From: a virus
DNA length: 28,444 bases
Strand: one strand, 5' to 3'
IMG/VR virus record: IMGVR_UViG_3300043449_002153
Span: 1 to 28,444 of that record
The notes beneath the pieces were generated by a model. The model worked only from the letters and a program-made list of their open reading frames with translations, did no database searches and was not told the DNA's origin. Positions 20,734 through 27,161 of this stretch are shown piece after piece. Both the position numbers and the translations under genes were made by a program. Position 1 is the first letter of the stretch, and each line of letters begins with the position of its first letter.

Positions 20734-21008
20734 GCGTCACCTCCCGTCCACTTGTTGACCCACTCCATTGCCCTTGCCACCGAACTGACCTCCTCGTATC
20801 CGAGGTTGTCTGATGCTCCGTTGTCCCATTGTTCCTGGGTGTACCAGCCCACGACCAGGGACCCACCCTCCTCCATTGAGTCCGTCACCACGATCACCTT
20901 GCCGTCCCACGGGAGGATCACCCCGTACAGTCCGAAGTGTGCCATGTACGGCTCGGCATTGGGGAACTCCGACCTGACCTTGTCACAGATTTCCTCGACC
21001 ATCGTCAT
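20730..21008 (-). CDS. hypothetical protein
   Basis: A 92-residue protein, with a central VILPWDGKVIVVTDSM strand pair. The first ATG (21008) overlaps the upstream TGA and has AGGAGG 7 bases ahead; a second ATG is two codons later. No family recognised. Confidence 0.7.
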   Translation of the reverse strand: MTMVEEICDKVRSEFPNAEPYMAHFGLYGVILPWDGKVIVVTDSMEEGGSLVVGWYTQEQWDNGASDNLGYEEVSSVARAMEWVNKWTGGDA

Positions 21009-21286
21009 TGCTTGCCCTCCTGCTTCTTGAGTTGACGCTTCTCATCCTGACGGATGGCCTTGGTTGCCTGGACGAAGAACGCCCCCTTGCAACCGATCAG
21101 CCCGACCAGCAACCCTTCCAGATTCGACTTCACCTCTTGATCCTTGATATTGAGAATCTCCGGCTTGCCGTAGTGGATCACCTCCTTGTCCGCTTCGTAG
21201 CGCACCTCGGCGGCCACCCACTTCGTCTTGCCGTTGGGCATCTGTATGCCGTGTTCTATGATCACCGCACCCTCGACCTTGCTCAT
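21005..21286 (-). CDS. hypothetical protein
   Basis: A 93-residue protein. The first 45 residues are strand-rich (VEGAVIIEHGIQM, TKWVAAEVRYEADKEVIHYG); the tail is highly basic and helical (IRQDEKRQLKKQEGKQ). GGGGG lies 6 bases before the ATG at 21286. It is the first gene after an internal 24-bp element. Confidence 0.7.
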   Translation of the reverse strand: MSKVEGAVIIEHGIQMPNGKTKWVAAEVRYEADKEVIHYGKPEILNIKDQEVKSNLEGLLVGLIGCKGAFFVQATKAIRQDEKRQLKKQEGKQ

Positions 21287-21306
21287 GAAGCACCCCCTTT
21301 CTGTCC

Positions 21307-21669
21307 CTATTGCAGTTCGGCCACCGTTTGACTCACGCTGAATTCGTTCCTCGACCACCCCCGCACCCCCACCTCCCCGTCCCAGATGTTGAAGGTGACC
21401 TCGACCTCATCCCACCCGCCCGCCAGGTGATCCGCGGTCAGGAGCGCAGCCCGCTCAACCAGTTCCCACAGAGACATCTCCTCCGGGTTCTCGGTTCCAA
21501 GGACTTCCTTGACGAAGTCAGCCGGAATCAGATCGTCCTCCTTCAGGGTATCTGGATGGCATTCCATCTCTTTCAATTCGCTGCCACGGTAATCATCAGA
21601 GGAAAACTTAAGACTTATCTCATCCACGCCGTTCTCTTGAATCTTCTTGAATAACTTGCAGATGTTCAT
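21307..21669 (-). CDS. hypothetical protein
   Basis: A 120-residue acidic protein. Residues around LIPADFVKEVLG and LWELVERAALLTADHLAGG are helical; EVEVTFNIWDGEVGVRGW is strand-rich. It is the first gene of the longest unit, 41 bp after a three-copy element array. The final QTVAELQ comes from the next element copy. Function unknown. Confidence 0.72.
   Translation of the reverse strand: MNICKLFKKIQENGVDEISLKFSSDDYRGSELKEMECHPDTLKEDDLIPADFVKEVLGTENPEEMSLWELVERAALLTADHLAGGWDEVEVTFNIWDGEVGVRGWSRNEFSVSQTVAELQ
21311..21334 (-). promoter_or_regulatory. 24-bp bipartite element, single proximal-type copy
   Basis: On the minus strand GAGTCAAAC-N8-AACTGCA followed by ATAGGGACAG. It lies 25 bp before the ATG at 21286 and encodes the SQTVAELQ end of 21307-21669, with CAA-TAG closing the frame. 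Confidence 0.73.
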
Positions 21670-21709
21670 GCTTGTGTTCTCCGTGAGTGTTTTGCCGTCT
21701 CACCCTTAT

Positions 21710-21859
21710 TGCAGTTGTTTCGGGGTGTGGCTCAGGAATTTTTCGCCAGGAGTTTGGAGTGAATGTATGAGTGCAGTTTATTCGGGGTTTGGCTCAAAAA
21801 TTTTCGGTCCTGGGGAAAAGGCGCGGATATAGGAGTGCAGTTGGCTTGCTGTTTGGCTC
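21710..21859 (-). promoter_or_regulatory. three-copy array of the 24-bp element
   Basis: Copies at 21710-21733, 21772-21795 and 21836-21859, spaced 62 and 64 bp start to start. The gene-proximal copy (GAGCCACAC-N8-AACTGCA, then ATAAGGGTG) is 41 bp from the ATG at 21669; the two distal copies are followed by CTCATA and CTCCTA. AAAATT-type blocks lie upstream of the copies. This 306-base gap (21670-21975) contains no gene. Confidence 0.78.
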
Positions 21860-21874
21860 ACATAAAAATGGGCA

Positions 21875-21893
21875 ACCGGCCCGGAGGGGCCGG
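21875..21893. repeat. CCGGCC palindrome beside the element array
   Basis: An inverted repeat ACCGGCC/GGCCGG with a short loop between the outermost repeat copy and the terminator. Similar palindromes stand at the same place in three other arrays. Confidence 0.6.
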
Positions 21894-21902
21894 GACAAAA
21901 CG

Positions 21903-21937
21903 AAAAAAACCTGGCCCAGGGTTTCCCCTAGGCCAGG
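21903..21937 (-). terminator. intrinsic terminator after 21976-22515
   Basis: On the minus strand CCTGGCCTAGGGG pairs with CCCTGGGCCAGG and is followed by seven T residues. It separates the GP88-like unit from the next array. Confidence 0.88.
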
Positions 21938-21975
21938 CTTGCGGGTTGGTCAGGCCCGCTCCAAGTCGACGCCCA

Positions 21976-22515
21976 CTATGCCGAGGCACCAACCTGGATT
22001 TTCTCACGGATCAAGTCCTCCAGATGGTAGGCGTTGCCCGCCACCTGGAAGGCCTGCCCGGGCGGGAGGTTCTCGGCCACCGCCTGTGCCAGCCAATCGT
22101 CTCCGATCAACCCGCTACAGCTATCGATCACCTCGCCCTCTGCGTCCCGGATGACAAATCCGTAGGATCTGCCGTTCACCCAGTCCGAGTACTCCTGGAG
22201 GAAGGCGTCCGCGGATTCCGGCCCCGGGGCGGGTTCGTCCTCCTCCCAGACCAGCAGTCCGGCGATACGCACCCCGTCCCAGGTGAACTCAACCCCCGCG
22301 GGCACCTTGTATCCCGCCCGCCCCCACCAGGAGTTGCCATGCTCATAGTAGGACAGCCAGTAGGCTTCCCCCTTGTCCATCTTGCTCCGGATCGGATAGT
22401 CGAACGAATCCAGAGCCTTGAAGGTGGTGTGCCTCGGACTGAAGCTATACAGCTTCCAGCCGTAGTTGTCGTTGGGGGAATCCGCCTCGCTGTGAAAAAC
22501 TTCCACCGTCCACAT
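21976..22515 (-). CDS. conserved phage-type protein
   Basis: A 179-residue protein. MWTVEVFHSE at the start, then FTWDGVRIAGLLVWEEDEP and YSDWVNGRSYGFVIRDAEG, fit by pattern a phage hypothetical family that I cannot name. It is acidic and rich in Trp and Tyr. AAGGAGG lies 6 bases before the ATG at 22515, after the shared leader sequence. It ends its unit ahead of a strong terminator. Confidence 0.76.
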   Translation of the reverse strand: MWTVEVFHSEADSPNDNYGWKLYSFSPRHTTFKALDSFDYPIRSKMDKGEAYWLSYYEHGNSWWGRAGYKVPAGVEFTWDGVRIAGLLVWEEDEPAPGPESADAFLQEYSDWVNGRSYGFVIRDAEGEVIDSCSGLIGDDWLAQAVAENLPPGQAFQVAGNAYHLEDLIREKIQVGASA

Positions 22516-22548
22516 GATAGCCTCCTTCTTGTCGCCGTCTAGGGGGGC

Positions 22549-22583
22549 GGGGGGCCGGGCCACACACTAACCCGGCCCCCCGG
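22549..22583 (-). terminator. long GC-rich hairpin between two genes
   Basis: On the minus strand GGGGGGCCGGG pairs with CCCGGCCCCCC (11 bp) around an 11-base loop. There is no T-run, so it may slow or partly stop transcription, or protect the upstream message end. It lies between the stop of 22591-23145 and the start at 22515. Confidence 0.5.
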
Positions 22584-22590
22584 GGGCGGC

Positions 22591-23145
22591 TCACAGACCG
22601 AACAGTCTGCGGAGCCAAGACTTGCCCTTCAGCTTGGCAACTTCCAGCTGAAGCATGGTGATCTCGCCCTTGAGGGATTCGACAATCTCCTCCAAGGAGC
22701 CGTTGGACTTGATGACCTTGTCATCGATGGCCCGTTCCAGATCGTGGAACTGCCTGGTCATTTCCGTCTCCATCGCATCCCGGGCGGCCTCGTGCCAGTC
22801 GATGTTCTGCTGCGCCAACTCAGCAAAATCGACCTGATCCCTGACCAGCTGCTTGAAGTCGAAATCCCGCAGCGCACCTGGGATGGCCTCGTCCAAGGCG
22901 GTCGAGACATTCTCGATCAGCGCATCCCGCGCCAGGTCCCCGAAGTCCACCTCCTCGGAGACGATGCTGGCGAGGTTCAGTTCCTTGACAGCACTCTTGG
23001 CGAGATCGTCCCATTCCACCGCATCGTTGACAATATCGGCGAGGTCCACGCTGTCGCTGATGATGTCCCGCCAGTCCATGTCGCTGACACGATTGTCAAT
23101 TGCTTTCTCGACATAATCATTGATAGCATCTTCAATCTTGCTCAT
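22591..23145 (-). CDS. decad-repeat protein with C-terminal coiled coil
   Basis: A 184-residue acidic protein. Residues 24-53 and 96-125 consist of repeats with a 10-residue period of the type D/E-[WFL]-x-x-[LI]-[AV]-x-x-x-[VI]: DWRDIISDSV, DLADIVNDAV, EWDDLAKSAV, then DFKQLVRDQV, DFAELAQQNI, DWHEAARDAM. A long helix follows (LEEIVESLKGEITMLQLEVAKL) and the protein ends basic (SWLRRLFGL), which could touch a membrane. AAAGGGG lies before the ATG. A 24-bp element is 44 bp upstream. Function unknown; a structural or DNA-mimic role is conceivable. Confidence 0.75.
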   Translation of the reverse strand: MSKIEDAINDYVEKAIDNRVSDMDWRDIISDSVDLADIVNDAVEWDDLAKSAVKELNLASIVSEEVDFGDLARDALIENVSTALDEAIPGALRDFDFKQLVRDQVDFAELAQQNIDWHEAARDAMETEMTRQFHDLERAIDDKVIKSNGSLEEIVESLKGEITMLQLEVAKLKGKSWLRRLFGL

Positions 23146-23188
23146 CCCGCACCCCTTTCGTGTTGAGAGAAACCACTTCCACCCTTCT

Positions 23189-23212
23189 TGCAGTTCGCCA
23201 ACCGTTTGGCTC
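23189..23212 (-). promoter_or_regulatory. 24-bp bipartite element, single proximal-type copy
   Basis: On the minus strand GAGCCAAAC-N8-AACTGCA followed by AGAAGGGTG. It lies 44 bp before the ATG at 23145. Its first bases complete the TGA of the GP88-like gene. Confidence 0.73.
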
Positions 23213-24125
23213 AGTGTTTGCCGATGAGGATGTTGATGTCCACGAATCGGCGATCCCCACAGGCGTGGCTGTTGTTGCCTTCCGTGTCCTTCACGCAGCT
23301 TCCACAGAAGCCACGGCAGGAGAGAACCTTGCGCAGGCCCAGGTCCTGCCCAGCCTGGCGCACCGCCTCATGGTACGCCTTGCTGGAGAACCTTGCCTCC
23401 ATCGACCGCCCCTTGACCACCCCCTTCGGGATGTCCACGGCGATGAAGTTGCCCCGGACATAGGACAGCTTACGCACCTCGTCCAAGGTGACCTTACGCA
23501 CCTTGCCACCGTTGCTGATATTCAGCAGGTAGTTCGTTGGGTCTGGCCCCTTGTAGGCCAGCAGTTCGTCCCATGACTTGCTGTAGCCATAGGCTTGAAC
23601 ATCCGGTCGCAACCGGAGCAGCTTGAACCAGAATTCCACCGCCCAGACATTGTGGAAGTCGCCGTCCACATAGAGGCGGAAGTCCGCGGACCTGGGCAGG
23701 GCCAGGAAGGCGTCCGCAACCCTGTCTGGGTAGAACCGGATCAGGAAGGTGTTCTGTATCTGCCTCCAGAAGGCCCCGGCGTGTCTCCAGCCTGTCAGGC
23801 TGTAGCAATAGTCGGCACACTCGCCGACACCGGGACACATGAAGATCGGCACGACGCTGAAGCAGTAGAACGGCAGCTTGGCGTTGCCTTCGGCACGGAT
23901 GATCTCAAAGGTGGGCTTGTCGGACGCACCCTCCAGATACTGGAGGAGACGCTCCCCCCACATTCGCCATGTGTGCCCCGGCCCCGTTTCCGGCAGTTCC
24001 TGCAAGGCAGAGCGTATCCCTTCGATGGCCTCGTAGGGCGTTTGCGCCTGGGCCACACGCCTCGCAACCTCCAATGCCTGCGGCCGTCTGAATGTGTACG
24101 ATTTGCGCTTGTGTGTCGTGTGCAT
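23211..24125 (-). CDS. GP88-like phage protein with Cys clusters
   Basis: A 304-residue protein. Residues 85-195 match the GP88 (gene product 88) pattern: PFYCFSVVPIFMCPGVGECADYCYS with C97, C103 and C107, then a basic helix, then DFRLYVDGDFHNVWAVEFW and a WDELLAYK segment corresponding to the family's V-x-G-D-F and Y-T-x-S blocks. A second cluster C270, C274, C277, C289 lies near the end. These may hold zinc or an iron-sulfur cluster. Function is not established. The ATG at 24125 has GAGGAG 7 bases upstream; the open frame continues to 24566 only through the element array and was rejected. It stands first after a three-copy array. Confidence 0.8.
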   Translation of the reverse strand: MHTTHKRKSYTFRRPQALEVARRVAQAQTPYEAIEGIRSALQELPETGPGHTWRMWGERLLQYLEGASDKPTFEIIRAEGNAKLPFYCFSVVPIFMCPGVGECADYCYSLTGWRHAGAFWRQIQNTFLIRFYPDRVADAFLALPRSADFRLYVDGDFHNVWAVEFWFKLLRLRPDVQAYGYSKSWDELLAYKGPDPTNYLLNISNGGKVRKVTLDEVRKLSYVRGNFIAVDIPKGVVKGRSMEARFSSKAYHEAVRQAGQDLGLRKVLSCRGFCGSCVKDTEGNNSHACGDRRFVDINILIGKH

Positions 24126-24164
24126 CGTATGCTCCTCGTGTGTGTTCCGTCGATCCACCCTAAT

Positions 24165-24314
24165 TGCAGGATTGGCGGGGTGTGGCTCGGGAATTTTTTG
24201 GGCAAAGCCAGGGGGGTGGCTATGAGTGCAGTTGGCCAGCGGTTTGGCTCGGGAATTTTCGGCCTGGATTTGTGGGTGGGTATTTAGGAGTGCAGTTCGC
24301 CGCGGGTTTGGCTT
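24165..24314 (-). promoter_or_regulatory. three-copy array of the 24-bp element
   Basis: Copies at 24165-24188, 24227-24250 and 24291-24314, spaced 62 and 64 bp, exactly as at 21710-21859. The proximal copy (GAGCCACAC-N8-TCCTGCA, then ATTAGGGTG) is 40 bp from the ATG at 24125; distal copies are followed by CTCATA and CTCCTA. GCCGAAAATT-type blocks stand just upstream. The 295-base gap holds no gene. Confidence 0.78.
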
Positions 24315-24331
24315 GCTATTTCCAAAAATTG

Positions 24332-24351
24332 ACCGGCCAAAATCGGCCGGT
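24332..24351. repeat. CCGGCC palindrome beside the element array
   Basis: A perfect 7-bp inverted repeat ACCGGCC-N6-GGCCGGT between the outermost repeat copy and the terminator. Confidence 0.65.
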
Positions 24352-24379
24352 ACACGGCAAACCCTGGGAGTAGAAACGA

Positions 24380-24413
24380 AAAAAGGCCCGGGAGGGTTTC
24401 CCCTCCCAGGCCT
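24380..24413 (-). terminator. intrinsic terminator after 24421-24597
   Basis: On the minus strand GGCCTGGGAGGG pairs with CCCTCCCGGGCC and is followed by six T residues. It starts 8 bases after the stop at 24421. Confidence 0.9.
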
Positions 24414-24420
24414 GGCTGCC

Positions 24421-24597
24421 TCAGTCTTCCAAATCGTCAACCGGCTTGAGGAAACCAAACGCATCCTCCAATTCACGGATCGAAAGCAGATGCGCTTTCC
24501 AGTCATGCAACTCAATCTGGAGCATGTTCCTGGCTTGCAAGGCCCCCACCAGATCGGCGTGAGCACAGTTGATTGCGTGAATTTGATCCTCGGTCAT
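24421..24597 (-). CDS. hypothetical small helical protein
   Basis: A 58-residue protein starting MTEDQIHAINCAHADL and ending KPVDDLED, probably one long helix plus a tail (ALQARNMLQIELHDWKAHLL). It is well placed: its ATG overlaps the upstream TGA, GAGGG lies 6 bases before it, and a terminator follows. Function unknown. Confidence 0.68.
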   Translation of the reverse strand: MTEDQIHAINCAHADLVGALQARNMLQIELHDWKAHLLSIRELEDAFGFLKPVDDLED

Positions 24598-24806
24598 GGT
24601 TGCACCCTCACAATCCGGTAGTCGGCCTTGTCGTACCCATAGTGCATCAAGCCCGCCTTCACGGCCTCCTCGATGTCATCAAGGAACTCCAGCAGGGCGG
24701 TCTGTGCCTCCTCAAAGGAGTCGAACACCAGAGGAGCGACATCGTCCTCTTTCCAGCAGTTTTCCCACTCGCAACCTATGAGGGTTTCAACAGCGTACTT
24801 GCTCAT
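24594..24806 (-). CDS. DpnD/PcfM-like small protein
   Basis: A 70-residue acidic protein. MSKYAVETLIG, a strand-rich stretch, then FDSFEEAQTALLEFLDDIEE follows the small family's layout with a longer insertion. GAGGAG lies before the ATG at 24806, directly after a terminator hairpin and the shared leader. Function unknown. Confidence 0.7.
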   Translation of the reverse strand: MSKYAVETLIGCEWENCWKEDDVAPLVFDSFEEAQTALLEFLDDIEEAVKAGLMHYGYDKADYRIVRVQP

Positions 24807-24829
24807 AGCCTTCTCCTCGTTGTCGCCAG

Positions 24830-24859
24830 AAAAAGGGGACGGCCACCGCGGCCGCCCCC
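24830..24859 (-). terminator. internal terminator hairpin with T-run
   Basis: On the minus strand GGGGCGGCC pairs with GGCCGTCCCC (one G-U pair) around a 5-base loop and is followed by five T residues. It sits between 24866-25252 and 24594-24806, so the last two genes of this unit may be expressed at a lower level. Confidence 0.72.
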
Positions 24860-24865
24860 AGGGGT

Positions 24866-25252
24866 TCACATGCTGAAGGTGGCCGTGATGCTCTTGGGGC
24901 TGACCCGCATCTTGAACACCTTGTACTTCTTGCAGTTCTCCAGCCAAACCTGATCGATCGGGAAGGTTTCGGCGAAGTCATCGCCACCCAAGTCGGCGTG
25001 GCATTTGTCCCACAGCTTGGCAAGATCCATTTTGGTCGGATCATAGCCTTTGGCGTAGAGGACGCCGATGCGGGCCTTGGCTTCTTCCGGCGTCCTTTCG
25101 GCGTTGGACATCAGGTACGCCCCCTCGTCCTTGACCAGGAACAGGGCCGGACGGGGTTTGCCCCCACCATAGCCCATGCTGTGTCCGCTGCCCTTGAGGG
25201 CATGTTCGACGATCGGAAGCAACTTCGCACAATCAAACTTGAGAACAGCCAT
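24866..25252 (-). CDS. possible DUF3085-like protein
   Basis: A 128-residue protein. It begins MAVLKFDCAKLLPIVEHAL, continues with a Gly-rich turn (HSMGYGGGKPRP) and then ALFLVKDEGAYLMSN, the pattern I associate with DUF3085 proteins (P-x-L-x-L-V-x-D-x-G-x-YLMSN). DUF3085 has no known function, and the assignment is by pattern only. AGGAGG lies 8 bases before the ATG at 25252, preferred over TTG at 25258. A terminator follows at once. Confidence 0.7.
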   Translation of the reverse strand: MAVLKFDCAKLLPIVEHALKGSGHSMGYGGGKPRPALFLVKDEGAYLMSNAERTPEEAKARIGVLYAKGYDPTKMDLAKLWDKCHADLGGDDFAETFPIDQVWLENCKKYKVFKMRVSPKSITATFSM

Positions 25253-25265
25253 GGTCAAATCCTCC

Positions 25266-25562
25266 TTAAAGGGAACCTAAGAAAATCAGAACATCTTCAA
25301 GACAGTCTTTGATGGTGAACCCGCTATCCTCATCGTCTTTCGATGACAACAGCGTCTTTTTGTCGAGTGATTTCAGCAGGGCTTCGACCTGCCCGATGCA
25401 GGCTTTCAGCTTCGATGGGTCGATGTCAATCTCGGCCTCAAGGCCGATCATGAACTCTTGCACCTCGCCTAGACAGACCAGTCCTCGCCTTCTCCTCAGT
25501 GACTGCATGACATCATGCAGATCGCACAAGGCTGACGATAACTCATTTGCCGAAATCTTCAT
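25266..25562 (-). CDS. hypothetical helical protein
   Basis: A 98-residue helical protein, with NELSSALCDLHDVMQSLRRRRGL and KLKACIGQVEALLKSLDKK. No family recognised. AAGGAG lies 6 bases before the ATG at 25562. It lies between ardA and the DUF3085-like gene. Confidence 0.7.
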   Translation of the reverse strand: MKISANELSSALCDLHDVMQSLRRRRGLVCLGEVQEFMIGLEAEIDIDPSKLKACIGQVEALLKSLDKKTLLSSKDDEDSGFTIKDCLEDVLIFLGSL

Positions 25563-25572
25563 GACGATCTCC

Positions 25573-26118
25573 TTAGTCGTTGTTGAACACATGCACCCCG
25601 TACTCGCCACGGCGCGACCAGACTTCGCCACCGCAGCGCAACTCCTCAAACACCTCATCCCAACGGATGCAAAACAGCAGCGTTGGATTCAGATTCTTCA
25701 GCGACTCATCGTCCTCAAAGGCAGACTGTGCGTAGTCTGCCGTACTCTCGTAACAGCCCCGGTAGCAATCCTGAAAGTGGCCGAATTCGGGTTCGGTGTG
25801 GTTCTGACAGTAGAAGTCCCACGCCTCCTCCTCCGTCGGGCCGGAGCATTGGTTGCATCCCTCCACATAGCTGACCACCTTGTCCCAGTCCGGGCATTCC
25901 CCGAAGCTGGAAGGGATACCGGAGTAGTCATGGACAGCGTACTCGGCCGCACCTGGGTCCGGAGACCGCAGCAGCATCGCTTTGATCTCCTCGTGGATAT
26001 CCATCTTGTCTTTCCCGTCCAGATCGATCCACTCCCCGAACAACACGCCGTTGTTGTAGCTTGCAAGGCAAGCCACATACACCCCGTGATCAGGCAGAGT
26101 GCCATTCCAGATTTGCAT
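25573..26118 (-). CDS. ardA: ArdA-like antirestriction protein
   Basis: A 181-residue acidic protein of normal ArdA length. It starts VYVACLASYNNGVLFGEWID (13-32), has the helix IHEEIKAMLLRSPDPGAAEYAVHDYSGI (41-68) and an ArdA-like C-terminal half with FQDCYRGCYES, WDEVFEEL and a late GEYGVHVF. ArdA forms a DNA-mimicking dimer that binds type I restriction-modification enzymes and so protects incoming DNA. The many Asp and Glu fit the mimic role. AAGGAG lies 8-9 bases before the ATG at 26118. It is first after a two-copy element array, as expected for early expression. Confidence 0.92.
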   Translation of the reverse strand: MQIWNGTLPDHGVYVACLASYNNGVLFGEWIDLDGKDKMDIHEEIKAMLLRSPDPGAAEYAVHDYSGIPSSFGECPDWDKVVSYVEGCNQCSGPTEEEAWDFYCQNHTEPEFGHFQDCYRGCYESTADYAQSAFEDDESLKNLNPTLLFCIRWDEVFEELRCGGEVWSRRGEYGVHVFNND

Positions 26119-26175
26119 GTGTGTATCTCCTTTGCGTTTGCGTTTCCCCGAGAGGTTGTCGCCTCTCACCCTAAT

Positions 26176-26262
26176 TGCAGGTTTGGCGAGGTTTGGCCCG
26201 AAATATTTTGGGGCGTCTACAAGAAGGCGGCCTAGGAGTGCAGTTGGCCGGGGGTTTGGCTC
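26176..26262 (-). promoter_or_regulatory. two-copy array of the 24-bp element before ardA
   Basis: Copies at 26176-26199 (GGGCCAAAC-N8-ACCTGCA, then ATTAGGGTG) and 26239-26262 (GAGCCAAAC-N8-AACTGCA, then CTCCTA), 63 bp apart. The proximal copy is 58 bp from the ardA start, the longest leader found. The gap from 26119 to 26375 otherwise holds a palindrome and a terminator. Confidence 0.76.
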
Positions 26263-26293
26263 GTGGATTTTGCTTGCTAATCCAAAAATGCCG

Positions 26294-26312
26294 ACCGGCC
26301 GAAAACGGCCGG
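26294..26312. repeat. CCGGCC palindrome beside the element array
   Basis: An inverted repeat ACCGGCC-N6-GGCCGG between the outermost repeat copy and the terminator. Confidence 0.62.
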
Positions 26313-26336
26313 GACAGCCCCTGGGCCAGGAGAAAT

Positions 26337-26372
26337 AAAAAAAAGGGGGAGAGGGCTTGCGCCCCCTCCCCC
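26337..26372 (-). terminator. intrinsic terminator after 26376-26540
   Basis: On the minus strand GGGGGAG pairs with CTCCCCC, with a further GC-rich inner stem, and is followed by eight T residues. It lies four bases past the stop of the 54-residue gene. Confidence 0.85.
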
Positions 26373-26375
26373 AGG

Positions 26376-26540
26376 TCAGCCGATCACCTCAAACTTCGGA
26401 AACAGTATCCATTCGTAGCGGTCGTAGAGCTTCAGCCTGGCCTCCTCTTCGGAAGCCGCCTCCACCTCGGCCACGATCGGGTAGGTGATCCCGATGGCCC
26501 CCGCGGTCCTGCCGATGAAACTGACCCGGTACTTCGTCAT
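26376..26540 (-). CDS. DpnD/PcfM-like small protein, 54 residues
   Basis: The frame reads MTKYRVSFIGRTAGAIGITY, then VAEVEAASEEEARLKLYDRY, the small family's beta-beta-alpha layout in minimal form. Its ATG overlaps the stop of the next gene upstream (ATGA) and GGGG stands 5 bases ahead. A strong terminator follows. Function unknown. Confidence 0.72.
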   Translation of the reverse strand: MTKYRVSFIGRTAGAIGITYPIVAEVEAASEEEARLKLYDRYEWILFPKFEVIG

Positions 26541-26794
26541 TTTTTCCCCTTCTTTTCCCTGACCACAATCTCCCGACTGAAGTCGTTGTTATTAAACATC
26601 TCCCAGATGACAGATTCCCAGTCTGGTTTACCCTGCGGCGAACCGGCAAGCTGTTGGATTTGCTTGCAGCACCACCGAATGGTCAGTTCCAGCTTGTGGT
26701 TGGTGTCGGAAAGCCGGTTGCACTCAGCCACCAACGAAGCCGACCATTCCTTGAGTCTGTCGGCCCGCTCAGAGTCGAAACACCGATGATTCAT
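26537..26794 (-). CDS. hypothetical protein
   Basis: An 85-residue protein, helical in the first half (ADRLKEWSASLVAECNRLSD) and basic at the end (VVREKKGKK). GGAGG lies 7 bases before the ATG at 26794, which overlaps the upstream TAA (TAATG). No family recognised. Confidence 0.72.
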   Translation of the reverse strand: MNHRCFDSERADRLKEWSASLVAECNRLSDTNHKLELTIRWCCKQIQQLAGSPQGKPDWESVIWEMFNNNDFSREIVVREKKGKK

Positions 26795-27018
26795 TACCAC
26801 ACCTCCTCCTCCACCACCAGGGCCTTCCCGCTCCCGACCAGGCACTCCATGCCGTCGGCGACATAGCGGTAGCCCGAGGCACTCGTTTTCACCGCCACCC
26901 CGGTTTTCATCCCCGAATGGGGAAAGTCCCACTCGGTCGCAAACCGGAAGCCCTTCCCAACCGGCAGGCGTTTGAACTCAATCGCCCCCGGAGCCTTGCT
27001 GTCTTTCCGTCGTCGCAT
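26794..27018 (-). CDS. hypothetical basic beta-rich protein
   Basis: A 74-residue protein. After a basic start (MRRRKDSKAPG) come several probable strands (FRFATEWDFPHSG, GVAVKTSASGYRYVADG), suggesting a small barrel. AAGGGGG lies 5 bases before the ATG at 27018, so the longer frame up to 27261 is rejected. Function unknown. Confidence 0.7.
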   Translation of the reverse strand: MRRRKDSKAPGAIEFKRLPVGKGFRFATEWDFPHSGMKTGVAVKTSASGYRYVADGMECLVGSGKALVVEEEVW

Positions 27019-27029
27019 GGTATCCCCCT

Positions 27030-27161
27030 TCACCTTTCCGGTCGCCACTTCCCGGCACCGCGCCGATCCCAGGCCCGCTTGCCGGGGCGGACCTGGGTTG
27101 TTTTGGCATAGCGAAGGCGAGGTTTGGGCCTCGCCACCGCAATCGTGAAACCCTTCTTCAT
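27030..27161 (-). CDS. 43-residue highly basic protein
   Basis: A tiny frame in a gap that would otherwise be empty. It starts MKKGFTIAVARPKPRLRYAK and ends KWRPER, with about 14 Lys/Arg in 43 residues, so nucleic-acid binding is likely. GGAGGAGG lies 5 bases before the ATG, which overlaps the upstream TGA (ATGA). Confidence 0.65.
   Translation of the reverse strand: MKKGFTIAVARPKPRLRYAKTTQVRPGKRAWDRRGAGKWRPER

Noticed and set aside
21710-24314. Tandem repeats as a CRISPR array
   Set aside because: The repeats are bipartite with a variable centre, only two or three per array, lie next to start codons and no cas gene is present.
24126-24566. N-terminal extension of the GP88-like gene
   Set aside because: The extension crosses a terminator, a palindrome and three element copies, and the ATG at 24125 has a good ribosome binding site.
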